DNA of 23,075 bases from an uncultured Chloroflexota bacterium (lineage in GTDB: Bacteria > Chloroflexota > UBA4733): positions 1-23,075 of the forward strand of contig CALBSQ010000092.1 of assembly GCA_937967325.1 (NCBI GenBank), written 5' to 3'. A program made the position numbers and the translations under genes. Shown here piece by piece: positions 6,850 through 14,714 of this stretch. The notes under the pieces are model-generated. The model saw nothing but the letters and a program-made list of their open reading frames with translations. It was not told the DNA's origin and did not search any database. The number at the start of each line of letters is the position of its first letter. Position 1 is the stretch's first letter.

Positions 6850-7568
6850 TGTTGCCTGCGCCGCCGACGAGCGATTACACAATGCACGGTGCCCGCACAG
6901 CCATCGCCAGTGGGCTGTCTCACATCGAGGAGCAAGTCAAAGGTATCGAGCGCGCCGTCGTCGAAAACCCGGGGCTGGCATTCGACCTCGCAAAGACAGT
7001 GGTCGAAAGTGTATGCAGGACGATTCTCACCGAACGCAAGATCGCCTTCATCTCCGACGATAACCTACCGAAGCTCTTCAAGGCAGTGACCACGAATCTG
7101 CCACTGTTGCCCGTCGGGGCAAGCAGCGAAGCAGAGGCTCGGAAGAGCTTAGCGCAGACACTAAACGGCTTGCACACGGCCCTTCAAGGCGTGTGCGAGT
7201 TGCGCAACGCTTTTGGATTCGCATCTCACGGCACGGATGGTCCGCGGCCAGGCATGGAAGGTGTCCAGGCCTTGCTTGCTGCGCAGGCGGCGGATGCCAT
7301 TGTTGGATTCCTCCATCGAGTTCACAGTCAGGAACGCGCGACGCCCCCGGGGACGCGGCCGGCGTACGACGACAACGATGCTTTCAATACATATCTGGAC
7401 GAGGCAAACGAGGTCGTGCGAATATTCGATCTGGAGTATCGCCCGAGTGAGGTGCTCTTCAGTGTCGATCAGGAGGCCTACCGCGACCTCCTGGCTGGCT
7501 TTAATCCCGATGAGGAAGACGAAGGTGACGTGGAGATGGTAGACGATGGTGCAGGAGCGCCCTCGTGA
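6849..7568 (+). CDS. Abi_C-like HEPN protein embedded in the hsd operon
   Basis: This 239-aa protein resembles the abortive-infection C-terminal (Abi_C) family. A helical N-terminal half (about residues 15-115, including LAFDLAKTVVESVCRTIL, then IAFISDDNLPKLFKAV) is followed by ELRNAFGFASHG at 117-128, which corresponds to the family's RNxxGxxHG signature. Arg119 and His127 would be the HEPN ribonuclease-like pair, spaced Rx7H instead of the usual Rx4-6H. The C-terminus is acidic (DPDEEDEGD-like, after about residue 215). There is no P-loop. The ATG overlaps the hsdS stop by 1 nt (TGATG) and the gene's stop overlaps the hsdR GTG by 4 nt (GTGA), so it is translationally embedded. It is probably a defence back-up effector or a regulator of restriction. 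RNA cleavage is inferred from the fold, not shown. Confidence 0.75.
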   Translation: MLPAPPTSDYTMHGARTAIASGLSHIEEQVKGIERAVVENPGLAFDLAKTVVESVCRTILTERKIAFISDDNLPKLFKAVTTNLPLLPVGASSEAEARKSLAQTLNGLHTALQGVCELRNAFGFASHGTDGPRPGMEGVQALLAAQAADAIVGFLHRVHSQERATPPGTRPAYDDNDAFNTYLDEANEVVRIFDLEYRPSEVLFSVDQEAYRDLLAGFNPDEEDEGDVEMVDDGAGAPS

Positions 7569-10500
7569 GTGACGGCGATTTCAGCGAGTCGGTGGTCGAG
7601 CAAGCTGCCCTTGCCTGGCTAGAGGCACTAGGCTACACGGTATTGCACGGCCCGGCCATCGCGACCGGCGAACCCGGTGCCGAGCGCACCGGCCCGAACT
7701 ACCGCGAGGTGGTTCTGGAGGACCGACTTCGCCAGACATTCGTGCGCCTGAATCCTGACCTGCCCCCCGAGGCTCTGGAAGACGCCTACCGCAAGCTCAC
7801 GCGTGCCGACGCGCCATCACTCGTGGAGCGCAACCGCGCCATGCACCGCATGTTCGTGGACGGCGTCATGGTGGAGTACCGCCGGAACGATGGGTCCATT
7901 GCGGGCACGCAGGCGCGGGTGCTCGACTTCGACACACCCGACAACAACGACTGGCTGGCCGTCAACCAGTTCACGGTAGCTGAAGGTCAACACACGCGAC
8001 GTCCCGACGTGGTGCTGTTCGTCAATGGCCTGCCGCTGGCGGTGATTGAGCTCAAGAACCCGGCCGACGAGAACGCCACGATCTGGTCCGCCTTCCAGCA
8101 GCTCCAGACCTACCAGGCGCAGATCCCTGCACTCTTTGTCACGAACGCCGCGCTGGTCGTCTCCGACGGCGTCCAGGCGCGGATCGGCGCGTTGGGCGCG
8201 GGACGAGAGTGGTTCAAGCCCTGGCGCACCATCACTGGGCGCGACGATGCCTCGGCGAACCTGGCCGAGCTGCAGGTGGTGCTGGAGGGGATATTCGAGA
8301 AGCGCCGCTTCCTTGATCTGGTGCGCTTTTTCGTGGTGTTCGAGGACCTGGGCGGTGGGAAGTTGGCCAAGAAGATGGCTGGCTACCACCAGTTCCACGC
8401 GGCTAACGTGGCGGTGGAGGAAACGCTGCGCGCCTCGGACGTTCCGAGGGCTGGTCGCATCCGCGAAGAACCTGGACGTTTCGAGGCGGGCCGCACGCCG
8501 GGGGGCGACTTAGGCGACCGGCGCGTGGGCGTGGTATGGCACACTCAGGGCTCCGGCAAGAGCCTGACGATGGCCTTCTACGCCGGACGGATGATCCTGC
8601 ATCCTCGAATGGCGAATCCGACGATTGTGGTAATCACCGATCGCAACGATCTGGACGATCAGCTCTTCGGCACCTTCGCCCGCTGCCACGACCTACTTCG
8701 CCAATCGCCGGTACAAGCCACTGACCGCGCCGATCTGCGCGCGAAGCTCTCCGTCGCGTCCGGCGGCGTCGTGTTTACCACTATCCAGAAGTTCTTCCCC
8801 GAGGAGAACGGCGATCGGTACCCGGCACTCTCGGATCGGCGCAACATCGTCGTCATCGCCGACGAAGCGCACCGCAGCCAGTACGACTTCATCGACGGCT
8901 TCGCGCGGCACATGCGCGACGCGCTGCCCCATGCCTCATTCGTCGGGTTCACCGGCACACCCATCGAAATGACTGACGCCAACACGCGCGCCGTGTTCGG
9001 CGACTACATCAGCGTTTACGACATCCAAAGGGCGGTCCGGGACGGCGCGACGGTGCCAATCTATTACGAAAGCCGGCTGGCAAAGTTGGGGCTCAAGGAG
9101 TCCGAGCGACCCAGGATCGACCCCGATTTCGAGGAGGCCACCGAAGGTGAGGAGGTTGACCGCAAGGAGAAGCTCAAGACCAAGTGGGCGCAGCAAGAAG
9201 CCGTGGTCGGATCCGAGAACCGTGTGAAGCTCATCGCCCGCGACCTGGTGGAGCATTTCGAGAACCGTCTCGCCGTGATGGACGGCAAGGCCATGGTCGT
9301 CTGCATGAGTCGCCGTATCTGCGTGGAGCTTTACCGCGAGATCGTGGCCTTGCGGCCACAGTGGCTTGGCGCGGGAGACAGCCATGGTGCTCTCAAGGTG
9401 GTGATGACTGGCTCGGCGTCCGATCCGCTCGATTGGCAGCCGCACATCCGCAGCAAGCAGCGCCGCGAAACGCTCGCCCAGCGATTCCGTGACCCGTCCG
9501 ACCCGTTCATGATCGTGATCGTGCGCGACATGTGGCTCACCGGCTTCGATGCGCCGAGCCTGCACACGATGTACCTCGACAAGCCCATGCGCGGGCACGG
9601 CCTGATGCAGACCATTGCCCGCGTGAACCGCGTGTTCAAGGACAAGCCCGGCGGCCTCGTGGTCGACTATCTCGGCCTCGCCGACGAGCTGAAGCAGGCC
9701 CTGGCGACCTACACCGAGAGCCACGGTACCGGGCAGCCTACCGTCAATCAGGACGAGGCGGTCGCAACTATGTTGGAGAAGTACGAGGTCTGTCGGGGGC
9801 TCTTCTATCGGTTCGACTGGTCACGGTGGACCAGCGGCACGCCGCAAGAACGCCTGTCGCTCCTTCCGGCGGGGCAAGAGCATATCCTCGCTCAGGAGGA
9901 CGGCAAGGCCCGGCTGTTGGACGCCGTAACGGAGCTGTCTCAAGCGTTTGCGCTCGCGGTGCCACACGAGGAAGCGCTCCGAATCCGGGACGACGTCGGG
10001 TTCTTCCAGGCGGTGAGGGCCGGGCTGGCGAAGAGTGCGCCCGGCGAGCCTAAGACTAACTACGAGTTGGACCATGCCATCCGGCAGATTGTTTCGAAGG
10101 CGGTCGTCTCGGATGAGGTGATGGACATCTTCGCCGTCGCCGGGCTCAAGAAGCCGGATATTTCGATTCTCTCGGACGAGTTCTTAGCCGAGGTGCGCGA
10201 TATGCCGCAGCGGAACCTCGCCGTCGAGCTCTTGGAGAAGTTGCTCAAGGGTGAGATCAGGAACCGCTCACGGCGTAACGTGGTCCAGGCGCGCTCGTTC
10301 GCCGAGCTCCTGGAGCAGGCGGTGCGGAGATACCAGAACCGGGCGATCGAGACGGCGCAGGTGATCGAGGAGCTCATCCAACTCGCCAAAGACATGCGGG
10401 CGGCCGAGACCCGTGGCGAGAAGCTTGGCTTGTCGGACGCCGAGCTGGCCTTCTACGATGCCCTTGAGGCCAACGACAGCGCGGTTATGGTGCTCGGCGA

Positions 10501-10726
10501 GCCCATCCTCAAAACAATTGCCCGTGAGCTCGTGGCGACCGTGCGAAAGAACGTCACCATCGACTGGACGCTCCGCGAAAACGTCCGCGCGCAGCTCCGC
10601 GTCCTGGTGAAGCGCACTTTGCGCAAATACGGCTATCCGCCAGACAAGCAGGCGCAGGCCACGCAAACAGTGCTGGAGCAGGCCGAGCTCTTCAGCGATG
10701 AATGGGCCACGGAGGCTGTCGCTTAG
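7565..10726 (+). CDS. hsdR: type I restriction endonuclease/translocase subunit (HsdR)
   Basis: This 1053-aa protein is a full-size HsdR, the ATP-driven DNA translocase and nuclease of the R2M2S complex. The N-terminal PD-(D/E)xK nuclease shows Asp148 (RRPDVVLF) and Glu162-Leu-Lys164 (VIELKNP). SF2 helicase motifs follow: Walker A HTQGSGKS with Lys332, Walker B DEAH at 433-436, motif III GFTGTP at 461-466, and later motifs around MWLTGFDAPSLHTMYLDKPM and QTIARVNRVF. The C-terminal helical region (about 750-1053) docks to the methylase core in this family. The GTG at 7565 is preceded by AGGAG (7553-7557) and overlaps the HEPN gene's stop. All key residues are present, so the enzyme appears functional. 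Confidence 0.95.
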   Translation: MSDGDFSESVVEQAALAWLEALGYTVLHGPAIATGEPGAERTGPNYREVVLEDRLRQTFVRLNPDLPPEALEDAYRKLTRADAPSLVERNRAMHRMFVDGVMVEYRRNDGSIAGTQARVLDFDTPDNNDWLAVNQFTVAEGQHTRRPDVVLFVNGLPLAVIELKNPADENATIWSAFQQLQTYQAQIPALFVTNAALVVSDGVQARIGALGAGREWFKPWRTITGRDDASANLAELQVVLEGIFEKRRFLDLVRFFVVFEDLGGGKLAKKMAGYHQFHAANVAVEETLRASDVPRAGRIREEPGRFEAGRTPGGDLGDRRVGVVWHTQGSGKSLTMAFYAGRMILHPRMANPTIVVITDRNDLDDQLFGTFARCHDLLRQSPVQATDRADLRAKLSVASGGVVFTTIQKFFPEENGDRYPALSDRRNIVVIADEAHRSQYDFIDGFARHMRDALPHASFVGFTGTPIEMTDANTRAVFGDYISVYDIQRAVRDGATVPIYYESRLAKLGLKESERPRIDPDFEEATEGEEVDRKEKLKTKWAQQEAVVGSENRVKLIARDLVEHFENRLAVMDGKAMVVCMSRRICVELYREIVALRPQWLGAGDSHGALKVVMTGSASDPLDWQPHIRSKQRRETLAQRFRDPSDPFMIVIVRDMWLTGFDAPSLHTMYLDKPMRGHGLMQTIARVNRVFKDKPGGLVVDYLGLADELKQALATYTESHGTGQPTVNQDEAVATMLEKYEVCRGLFYRFDWSRWTSGTPQERLSLLPAGQEHILAQEDGKARLLDAVTELSQAFALAVPHEEALRIRDDVGFFQAVRAGLAKSAPGEPKTNYELDHAIRQIVSKAVVSDEVMDIFAVAGLKKPDISILSDEFLAEVRDMPQRNLAVELLEKLLKGEIRNRSRRNVVQARSFAELLEQAVRRYQNRAIETAQVIEELIQLAKDMRAAETRGEKLGLSDAELAFYDALEANDSAVMVLGEPILKTIARELVATVRKNVTIDWTLRENVRAQLRVLVKRTLRKYGYPPDKQAQATQTVLEQAELFSDEWATEAVA

Positions 10727-10911
10727 GATGGAATAGGTATCGGGACGAAGGGAAAAGCGTGCTATCGCGTCATTTGCATTACGAGAAGGTCCAGCTCTGT
10801 ATCGATAGAGACGTGTCGAACCGCAACGATCTCCCGCGCATGCTATCGGCGATGTAGGCCTGTTACCGACTCGCCTTCACGCTCAGCGCGGAAGGAACGA
10901 AGAAGGCGGCC

Positions 10912-11364
10912 ATGACCAACTATGTGAGGCTCGTGAAAGAGTCGGACCAACAACCGATTATGATGTACGAGAGCGCCTTTCTTCGGTCTGCTGACCTGGA
11001 GTATCTGGACGCCTCGGACCAAGCGGTTGTGGTTGATCATCTGTTGGCGCAGTTCTCCGAGAACGCTGCGGGGATGATCACCAAAACCATGGTGGGCATT
11101 TCCCGATACCTTACAGACGGCGATGTGAGAAGGTTCCTTGATCCTATTGCCTCGATTATGTCAACGTCGGAGACACAGGACACGGATTGGGACGTGCATC
11201 GTTTCCTGCGATCCGAGTATTCCACAGCGACGGCTGACGTTCAAGAAGCCATACTCCGCAGGCTTGATATGTGGGTCGCCCACGAAACAATGACCAAGAA
11301 CGAAGACGGGGCCAACAGACTGAATGATACGAAATCGTACGTCATTGATGCGGTCCCATTCTGA
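10912..11364 (+). CDS. hypothetical protein in defence island
   Basis: I do not recognise this 150-aa protein. It begins MTNYVRLVKESDQQPIMMYE and appears soluble and mostly helical, with many charged residues, no signal peptide, no membrane segment, no Cys cluster and no obvious catalytic motif. A purine-rich AGAAGG lies upstream of the ATG at 10912. It lies 185 nt after hsdR on the same strand and ends 77 nt from the convergent HEPN gene at 11442, so it may be a late gene of the hsd transcription unit or an independent island gene. The upstream gap (10727-10911) holds a 32-codon GTG frame at 10759 but nothing I can support. Confidence 0.6.
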   Translation: MTNYVRLVKESDQQPIMMYESAFLRSADLEYLDASDQAVVVDHLLAQFSENAAGMITKTMVGISRYLTDGDVRRFLDPIASIMSTSETQDTDWDVHRFLRSEYSTATADVQEAILRRLDMWVAHETMTKNEDGANRLNDTKSYVIDAVPF

Positions 11365-11441
11365 TGGGCTGACGCGCCGTGTCTCGGACAACCGTCGCAT
11401 GGGTACAAGGCCCGCAAAGGGCGTGCCTCAAGCGGTTTCTG

Positions 11442-12290
11442 TCAGTCGCCGCCGTTGTGGCTCAGTTGGCCACTCTGGTGGGATTCACCCGGGGACGTTG
11501 ATACCGCGCCGTCGAGGCGGCGATGCAGATAGGAAGTGAGCGACAGCAAGTCCTGCGCGTCCTGCTCGCTGACGGGCCACATGATGCGCGGCGCGTGGGC
11601 GGCTGTGTTGCGGAACACCCCAAACATGCCGATAAGCAAGTTCAGGAATCCGCGCTGCTCCGACTTCTCGGTGTCGGATCGCAGCGTATTAATTGCGAGT
11701 AGTGGTGAAGTGCCACCGAAGGCGACCTGAGCGAGCTCCGCGCCATCCGATGTCAGATGGGACTTGGCGCGGATCTTCTCGGCGACGCTCTTCGTCGCCT
11801 CAAACACCGCATGGAAGTAGTTATCTTGCAGGAGCTCGGCCTTACAGAAGCGTAGGACGTCTGGATGCACGCCGCGTCGACTCATCTCGTGGGAAAGTCT
11901 GGCGGCTCTGTTCTCAGCTTCCGTTATCGTGCGGGCCTCGTCCCGTAGCCTGACCTTGCCGTCCTCGCCCAGCGCATAGCCCATGAAGGCAAGAACGGAA
12001 TTCAGGCGGGAGCGGAGATCATCGAAGCGGTTTGAGAAGCCGGCATGCTGAGCCGGGTCCATTGCGACCTCAATGAAGCGCACGACGTAGTTGCCGCTGC
12101 TATCCCGCTGCTGCCTTGCCCAGAGCGCCTCAAACAGGCGCTCGCGCTTCGAGAGAGTCGGCTGGGGGTCGCCGAGTTGGAGTCCTGTCAGGACCCTACC
12201 TATTTCACTGCCTGTTAGCCCATCGTCAGTGGCAGCGAGAACATCGCAGATGGCATGCAGACGACCGTGCTGAAACTCAGGAACCACCAT
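11442..12290 (-). CDS. TIGR02391 (Ymh-type) family HEPN protein
   Basis: This 282-aa protein resembles the TIGR02391/Hypoth_Ymh family. The C-terminal domain (about residues 145-260) contains LQDNYFHAVFEATKSVAEKI, then GFLNLLIGMFGVFRNTAAHA. The FRNTAAHA segment gives Arg227 and His232, an exact Rx4H HEPN signature. The N-terminal part (about 1-110) is a helical region with an HTH-like LTGSEIGRVL stretch and is less conserved. Family members occur in phage-defence and mobile contexts and are presumed RNA-cleaving or RNA-binding. The gene converges with the 150-aa hypothetical gene and has its own, unidentified promoter. The ATG at 12290 has only a weak GGA upstream. It is unrelated in sequence to the HEPN gene inside hsd. 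Confidence 0.75.
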   Translation of the reverse strand: MVVPEFQHGRLHAICDVLAATDDGLTGSEIGRVLTGLQLGDPQPTLSKRERLFEALWARQQRDSSGNYVVRFIEVAMDPAQHAGFSNRFDDLRSRLNSVLAFMGYALGEDGKVRLRDEARTITEAENRAARLSHEMSRRGVHPDVLRFCKAELLQDNYFHAVFEATKSVAEKIRAKSHLTSDGAELAQVAFGGTSPLLAINTLRSDTEKSEQRGFLNLLIGMFGVFRNTAAHAPRIMWPVSEQDAQDLLSLTSYLHRRLDGAVSTSPGESHQSGQLSHNGGD

Positions 12291-12443
12291 AGGCTCTGGC
12301 TATCCTTTCCATCCGTTGCCGGTCGCTTCACCTAGACCGACGCGCCGGGGCGATGATCCCGACTACTTGACAGCGCATTGACTGCGACTGTCCCGACGTC
12401 CTGGGAGACAATCCCCCGAGCCACAACCGCGCTGCTTTGGTCC

Positions 12444-12842
12444 TCAGCGGCAGGGGAAGAGCGCCGACATGGCCGCCCACCGCTCCACAACCTGCCCCCG
12501 CGCATTGTAGATGCTGCCCGTGATGCCGGCATACACGCACAGCCCGGGCGTGCCCGCGACGGAGACAATGGGGCCGTAGGTGACGCACGTGGTCAGAAGG
12601 CTGGCCGGGTCGTAGGTGCAGGTGGTCCCCGGCGATGGGCGCCGCAGCTGGACCTGGGGCGCGGGCGGGCGCTGGGCGGGCGTCCGGGCCGCTACCTGCG
12701 AGGCCGGCAGTCGGATCCTGGCTGCGGACCCGGCCACCTGTGAAGCCGTGCCGTGGGCCGTGGCCGGAGACGGGGCAGCGCTGGCGGTGGCCGGCCAGAG
12801 CGCGCAGGTGACAATCAGCGGGGTAGCGGCGACACGGCGCAT
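12444..12842 (-). CDS. small secreted protein with conserved Cys residues
   Basis: This 132-aa precursor opens with a clear Sec signal peptide: Arg-Arg, a hydrophobic core (VAATPLIVTCALWPA) and an Ala-x-Ala-type site (about TASA/AP). A Pro/Ala/Gln-rich linker (about residues 25-72) precedes a compact C-terminal region with four Cys residues (TTCTYD, TTCVTY, GLCVYAG and the penultimate residue, FPCR), probably two disulfides. I chose the ATG at 12842 because a near-perfect AAGGAGGT lies 4 nt upstream and the signal peptide then starts correctly; longer in-frame starts exist but put charged residues before it. It is exported and its function is unknown. It has a strong promoter of its own. Confidence 0.6.
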   Translation of the reverse strand: MRRVAATPLIVTCALWPATASAAPSPATAHGTASQVAGSAARIRLPASQVAARTPAQRPPAPQVQLRRPSPGTTCTYDPASLLTTCVTYGPIVSVAGTPGLCVYAGITGSIYNARGQVVERWAAMSALFPCR

Positions 12843-12869
12843 GGGGACCTCCTTCGCTTGGACATCGCC

Positions 12870-12897
12870 GTTATACACGGACAGCCGGTGTTGTCAA
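12870..12897 (-). promoter_or_regulatory. sigma70-type promoter of the secreted-protein gene
   Basis: On the minus strand TTGACA (complement of 12892-12897) and TATAAC (complement of 12870-12875) are separated by 16 nt, a near-consensus vegetative promoter. The -10 ends 27 nt before the ATG at 12842, leaving room for a short leader with the AAGGAGGT ribosome site. Confidence 0.65.
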
Positions 12898-13026
12898 GGT
12901 CGAGAAGCGACCGCGGCGGGAACTACCAGCCTTTACGCGTCACCGGTCCTCCCGGACCGCTACAACGCCGACCCCTGCCTCCTCGCGCCAGCGCATGTGG
13001 CCCCGGCCGCATCACCGCGGCTCGCG

Positions 13027-13539
13027 TCACGCTCGCGCGTCCGGTTGCGCCGCGAGCCGTTCCAGCTCGTCCAGGATGGCGGCCACGTGCGCCCGGATCG
13101 TCCCCAGCGCCACCAAGTCACGCTCCGACGCCGTCGCTTTGGCCATCCACCCCAGCGCGCCTTCGGTCAGCCCCCACCAGGCCTGCAGCTCCTCGGCGCG
13201 GCGGGCCATGTCCACCTCCCCCGGCACCGGCATCGTCTGGTCGGTGACCCTGCCGTCCGCGTCGGTCCCCTCCTCCGCCAACTCCCCGACCATGGGCTCC
13301 GCGTCCCAGTCCTGCGCCTCGGCCTCGTCCTTGGTCAGCGTCAGGTAGACGCGCTCGCCTTCCAGGCGCTGGATGGCCGCGAAGGGGACATAGCGCCGCT
13401 TGGGAAAGAAGAGGCCCGCCTCGATCTCCAAGTATCCGTCGCGCACGGCCTCGACCATGCCGACTTCCTGGTCGTCTAGCGCGTAGACCGCCCACTCGGA
13501 CTGAATGTCGGCGAACTGGGGGCGTCGGGCCTGCTCCAT
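13027..13539 (-). CDS. PRC-barrel-like domain protein
   Basis: Residues 1-80 of this 170-aa protein resemble PRC-barrel/DUF2171-type domains: an Asp-Asp-rich start, VGMVEAVRDGYLEIEAGLFF, RRYVPFAAIQRLEGERVYLT and TKDEAE, alternating strands typical of the small beta-barrel. The C-terminal half (about 100-170) is helical, with Trp-Trp and Ala-rich segments and no known motif. Bacterial PRC-barrel proteins of this kind are often stress-associated or act as adaptors. I use the ATG at 13539 because GGAGGGAG lies upstream at suitable spacing; an ATG at 13557 lacks a ribosome site. It is divergent from the receiver-domain gene across 124 nt, which suggests a shared promoter region and possibly a linked role. 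Confidence 0.7.
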   Translation of the reverse strand: MEQARRPQFADIQSEWAVYALDDQEVGMVEAVRDGYLEIEAGLFFPKRRYVPFAAIQRLEGERVYLTLTKDEAEAQDWDAEPMVGELAEEGTDADGRVTDQTMPVPGEVDMARRAEELQAWWGLTEGALGWMAKATASERDLVALGTIRAHVAAILDELERLAAQPDARA

Positions 13540-13663
13540 CGTCGGGGCTCCCTCCATGCTACTGGGCATCGGCTGACCGCTCCAAAGGGCAAGAACGATG
13601 CCAGGCCGGCCCCTGGCACGGGCTGTGCGGCCAGTCGCCGTACCAACGAGAAGGAGGCGGCCG

Positions 13664-14041
13664 ATGTGCGACGCGCGGCGGGTGCTGGTGGTGGAGGACC
13701 AGTCCGACATCCGCTCCTTGCTGGAGACGGTCCTGGGCCTGGAGGGGTACGCGGTGCGGGTGGCCGATCACGGGCAGGCGGCCCTGGCGGTGGCGCGCTC
13801 GTTCCGCCCCTGCCTGATCCTGCTCGACCTGATAATGCCGGTCCTGGATGGTCCGGCCTTCCTCCGCGCCTACCGCCGCCGGGGCGAGCCCGACGCGCGC
13901 ATCCTCACCATGAGCGCGAGCGACGAGGAGGCCCGACGGGCCGCGGCCGTGGGCGTCCTCGGCCACGTGCGCAAGCCGTTCGACCTGGACGAATGGCAGG
14001 TGCAGGTGGAGCGCCACGTCCGGGCCCATCGCGCCGTCTGA
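13664..14041 (+). CDS. stand-alone response-regulator receiver domain
   Basis: This 125-aa protein is a complete CheY-like receiver and nothing more. The acidic pair Glu11-Asp12 (VVEDQSD), the phosphoacceptor Asp55 (LILLDLIMP), the switch Ser84 (TMSASD) and the conserved Lys104 (HVRKPF) are all present. With no DNA-binding or enzymatic output domain, it would act by protein-protein contact or as a phosphorelay shuttle. No histidine kinase is nearby. The ATG at 13664 follows AAGGAGG (13651-13657) by 6 nt. It is divergent from the PRC-barrel gene and upstream of a structured non-coding gap. Confidence 0.9.
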   Translation: MCDARRVLVVEDQSDIRSLLETVLGLEGYAVRVADHGQAALAVARSFRPCLILLDLIMPVLDGPAFLRAYRRRGEPDARILTMSASDEEARRAAAVGVLGHVRKPFDLDEWQVQVERHVRAHRAV

Positions 14042-14078
14042 GCATCGCGCCAGACCGGCTAGGCGATGCCGCGCCCGT

Positions 14079-14108
14079 TTGACACGGGCTCCGCGGATGC
14101 GCTAGACT
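14079..14108 (+). promoter_or_regulatory. sigma70-like promoter in a gene-free gap
   Basis: TTGACA at 14079-14084 and TAGACT at 14103-14108 are separated by 18 nt. The nearest coding start (14436) is 328 nt downstream, so any transcript would begin with a long untranslated stretch or be a non-coding RNA. Confidence 0.45.
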
Positions 14109-14114
14109 CGCCCG

Positions 14115-14350
14115 CACTGGCGGTCCCGCCACCGGGTCCGCCAGAGGTCACGACGGGCAAGATGCGCGTGTTCGCCATCGCCTGAGGCGAGCCGGCAGCC
14201 CGTGCCGCGGCACGAGTGGCCTGGACCGGGCCGGGGGGGCCGCCGCCACGGCCGTGGCGCGAGGCACGCTTGCCCTGACGGGCCGATGGGGTGAGGAGCA
14301 AAGTAGTGCCGCCACCTCGCTTGGCTCTCTTCCGCGGCGAGGTGGCGACG
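14115..14350 (+). other. structured non-coding stretch, possible small RNA or long leader
   Basis: This is most of the 394-nt gap between the receiver gene and the ORF at 14436. It contains a 14-nt palindrome CGTGCCGCGGCACG (14201-14214), a short TCGCC/GGCGA hairpin just upstream, and a strong stem of CGCCACCTCG (14310-14319) with CGAGGTGGCG (14338-14347) around an 18-nt loop. With the promoter-like element at 14079-14108 it could be a small RNA or a regulatory leader. No T-run follows the last stem. Open frames here look like composition artefacts. Confidence 0.35.
14310..14347. repeat. 10-bp perfect stem, 18-nt loop
   Basis: CGCCACCTCG at 14310-14319 is exactly complementary to CGAGGTGGCG at 14338-14347. 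It is the most stable-looking hairpin in the gap and lies 88 nt before the small ORF at 14436. Confidence 0.6.
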
Positions 14351-14435
14351 TCGGGGCTGCCGGTGCTCAAGAAGGCCGCGACGCGCTAGACCGGCATCGT
14401 GGCGTGGTCGCCTTCGGGCGCAAGGGAGGATCGAG

Positions 14436-14714
14436 ATGGACACCACCGGGCGAGTCGCCCAAGCGCAGGACGGCTGGTACCTCGTCTGCGGCGACGAGCG
14501 GCGAGGCCCCTACCGCGACCGGCCGACGCTGGCGCTGGCGGATTCCCTGCCGGTGTCGCCCGGATTCGCCGGCAGCGATGGGACCCGAATCACGAGGCAC
14601 CTGGAGCAGTGGGAAGTCGACGGGGCCCGGGTATCCCTCGTGCGCGAGGTGACGGAAACCATCGACGCCGAGCCCCAGAGCAAGGCCTACTTCCTGGAGC
14701 CCGGGCCGGCGTGA
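14436..14714 (+). CDS. hypothetical small protein
   Basis: This 92-aa protein is not recognised. It starts MDTTGRVAQAQDGWYLVCGD and is soluble, acidic and without signal, membrane or metal motifs; the YLVCGDERRGPYRDR stretch suggests strands. The call rests on a good ribosome site (AGGGAGGA at 14423-14430, 5 nt before the ATG) and on its position filling an otherwise gene-free stretch. The last 28 nt overlap, tail to tail, the end of the flavin oxidoreductase gene. It could also be a chance ORF. Confidence 0.45.
   Translation: MDTTGRVAQAQDGWYLVCGDERRGPYRDRPTLALADSLPVSPGFAGSDGTRITRHLEQWEVDGARVSLVREVTETIDAEPQSKAYFLEPGPA

Noticed and set aside
7817..8398. Long minus-strand frames within hsdR, and similar long antisense frames in hsdM, the dehydratase and the LLM gene
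   Set aside because: They mirror strongly coding plus- or minus-strand genes in GC-rich DNA and lack family motifs.
10759..10857. 32-codon GTG frame after hsdR
   Set aside because: It is short, has only a weak ribosome site and shows no recognisable features.
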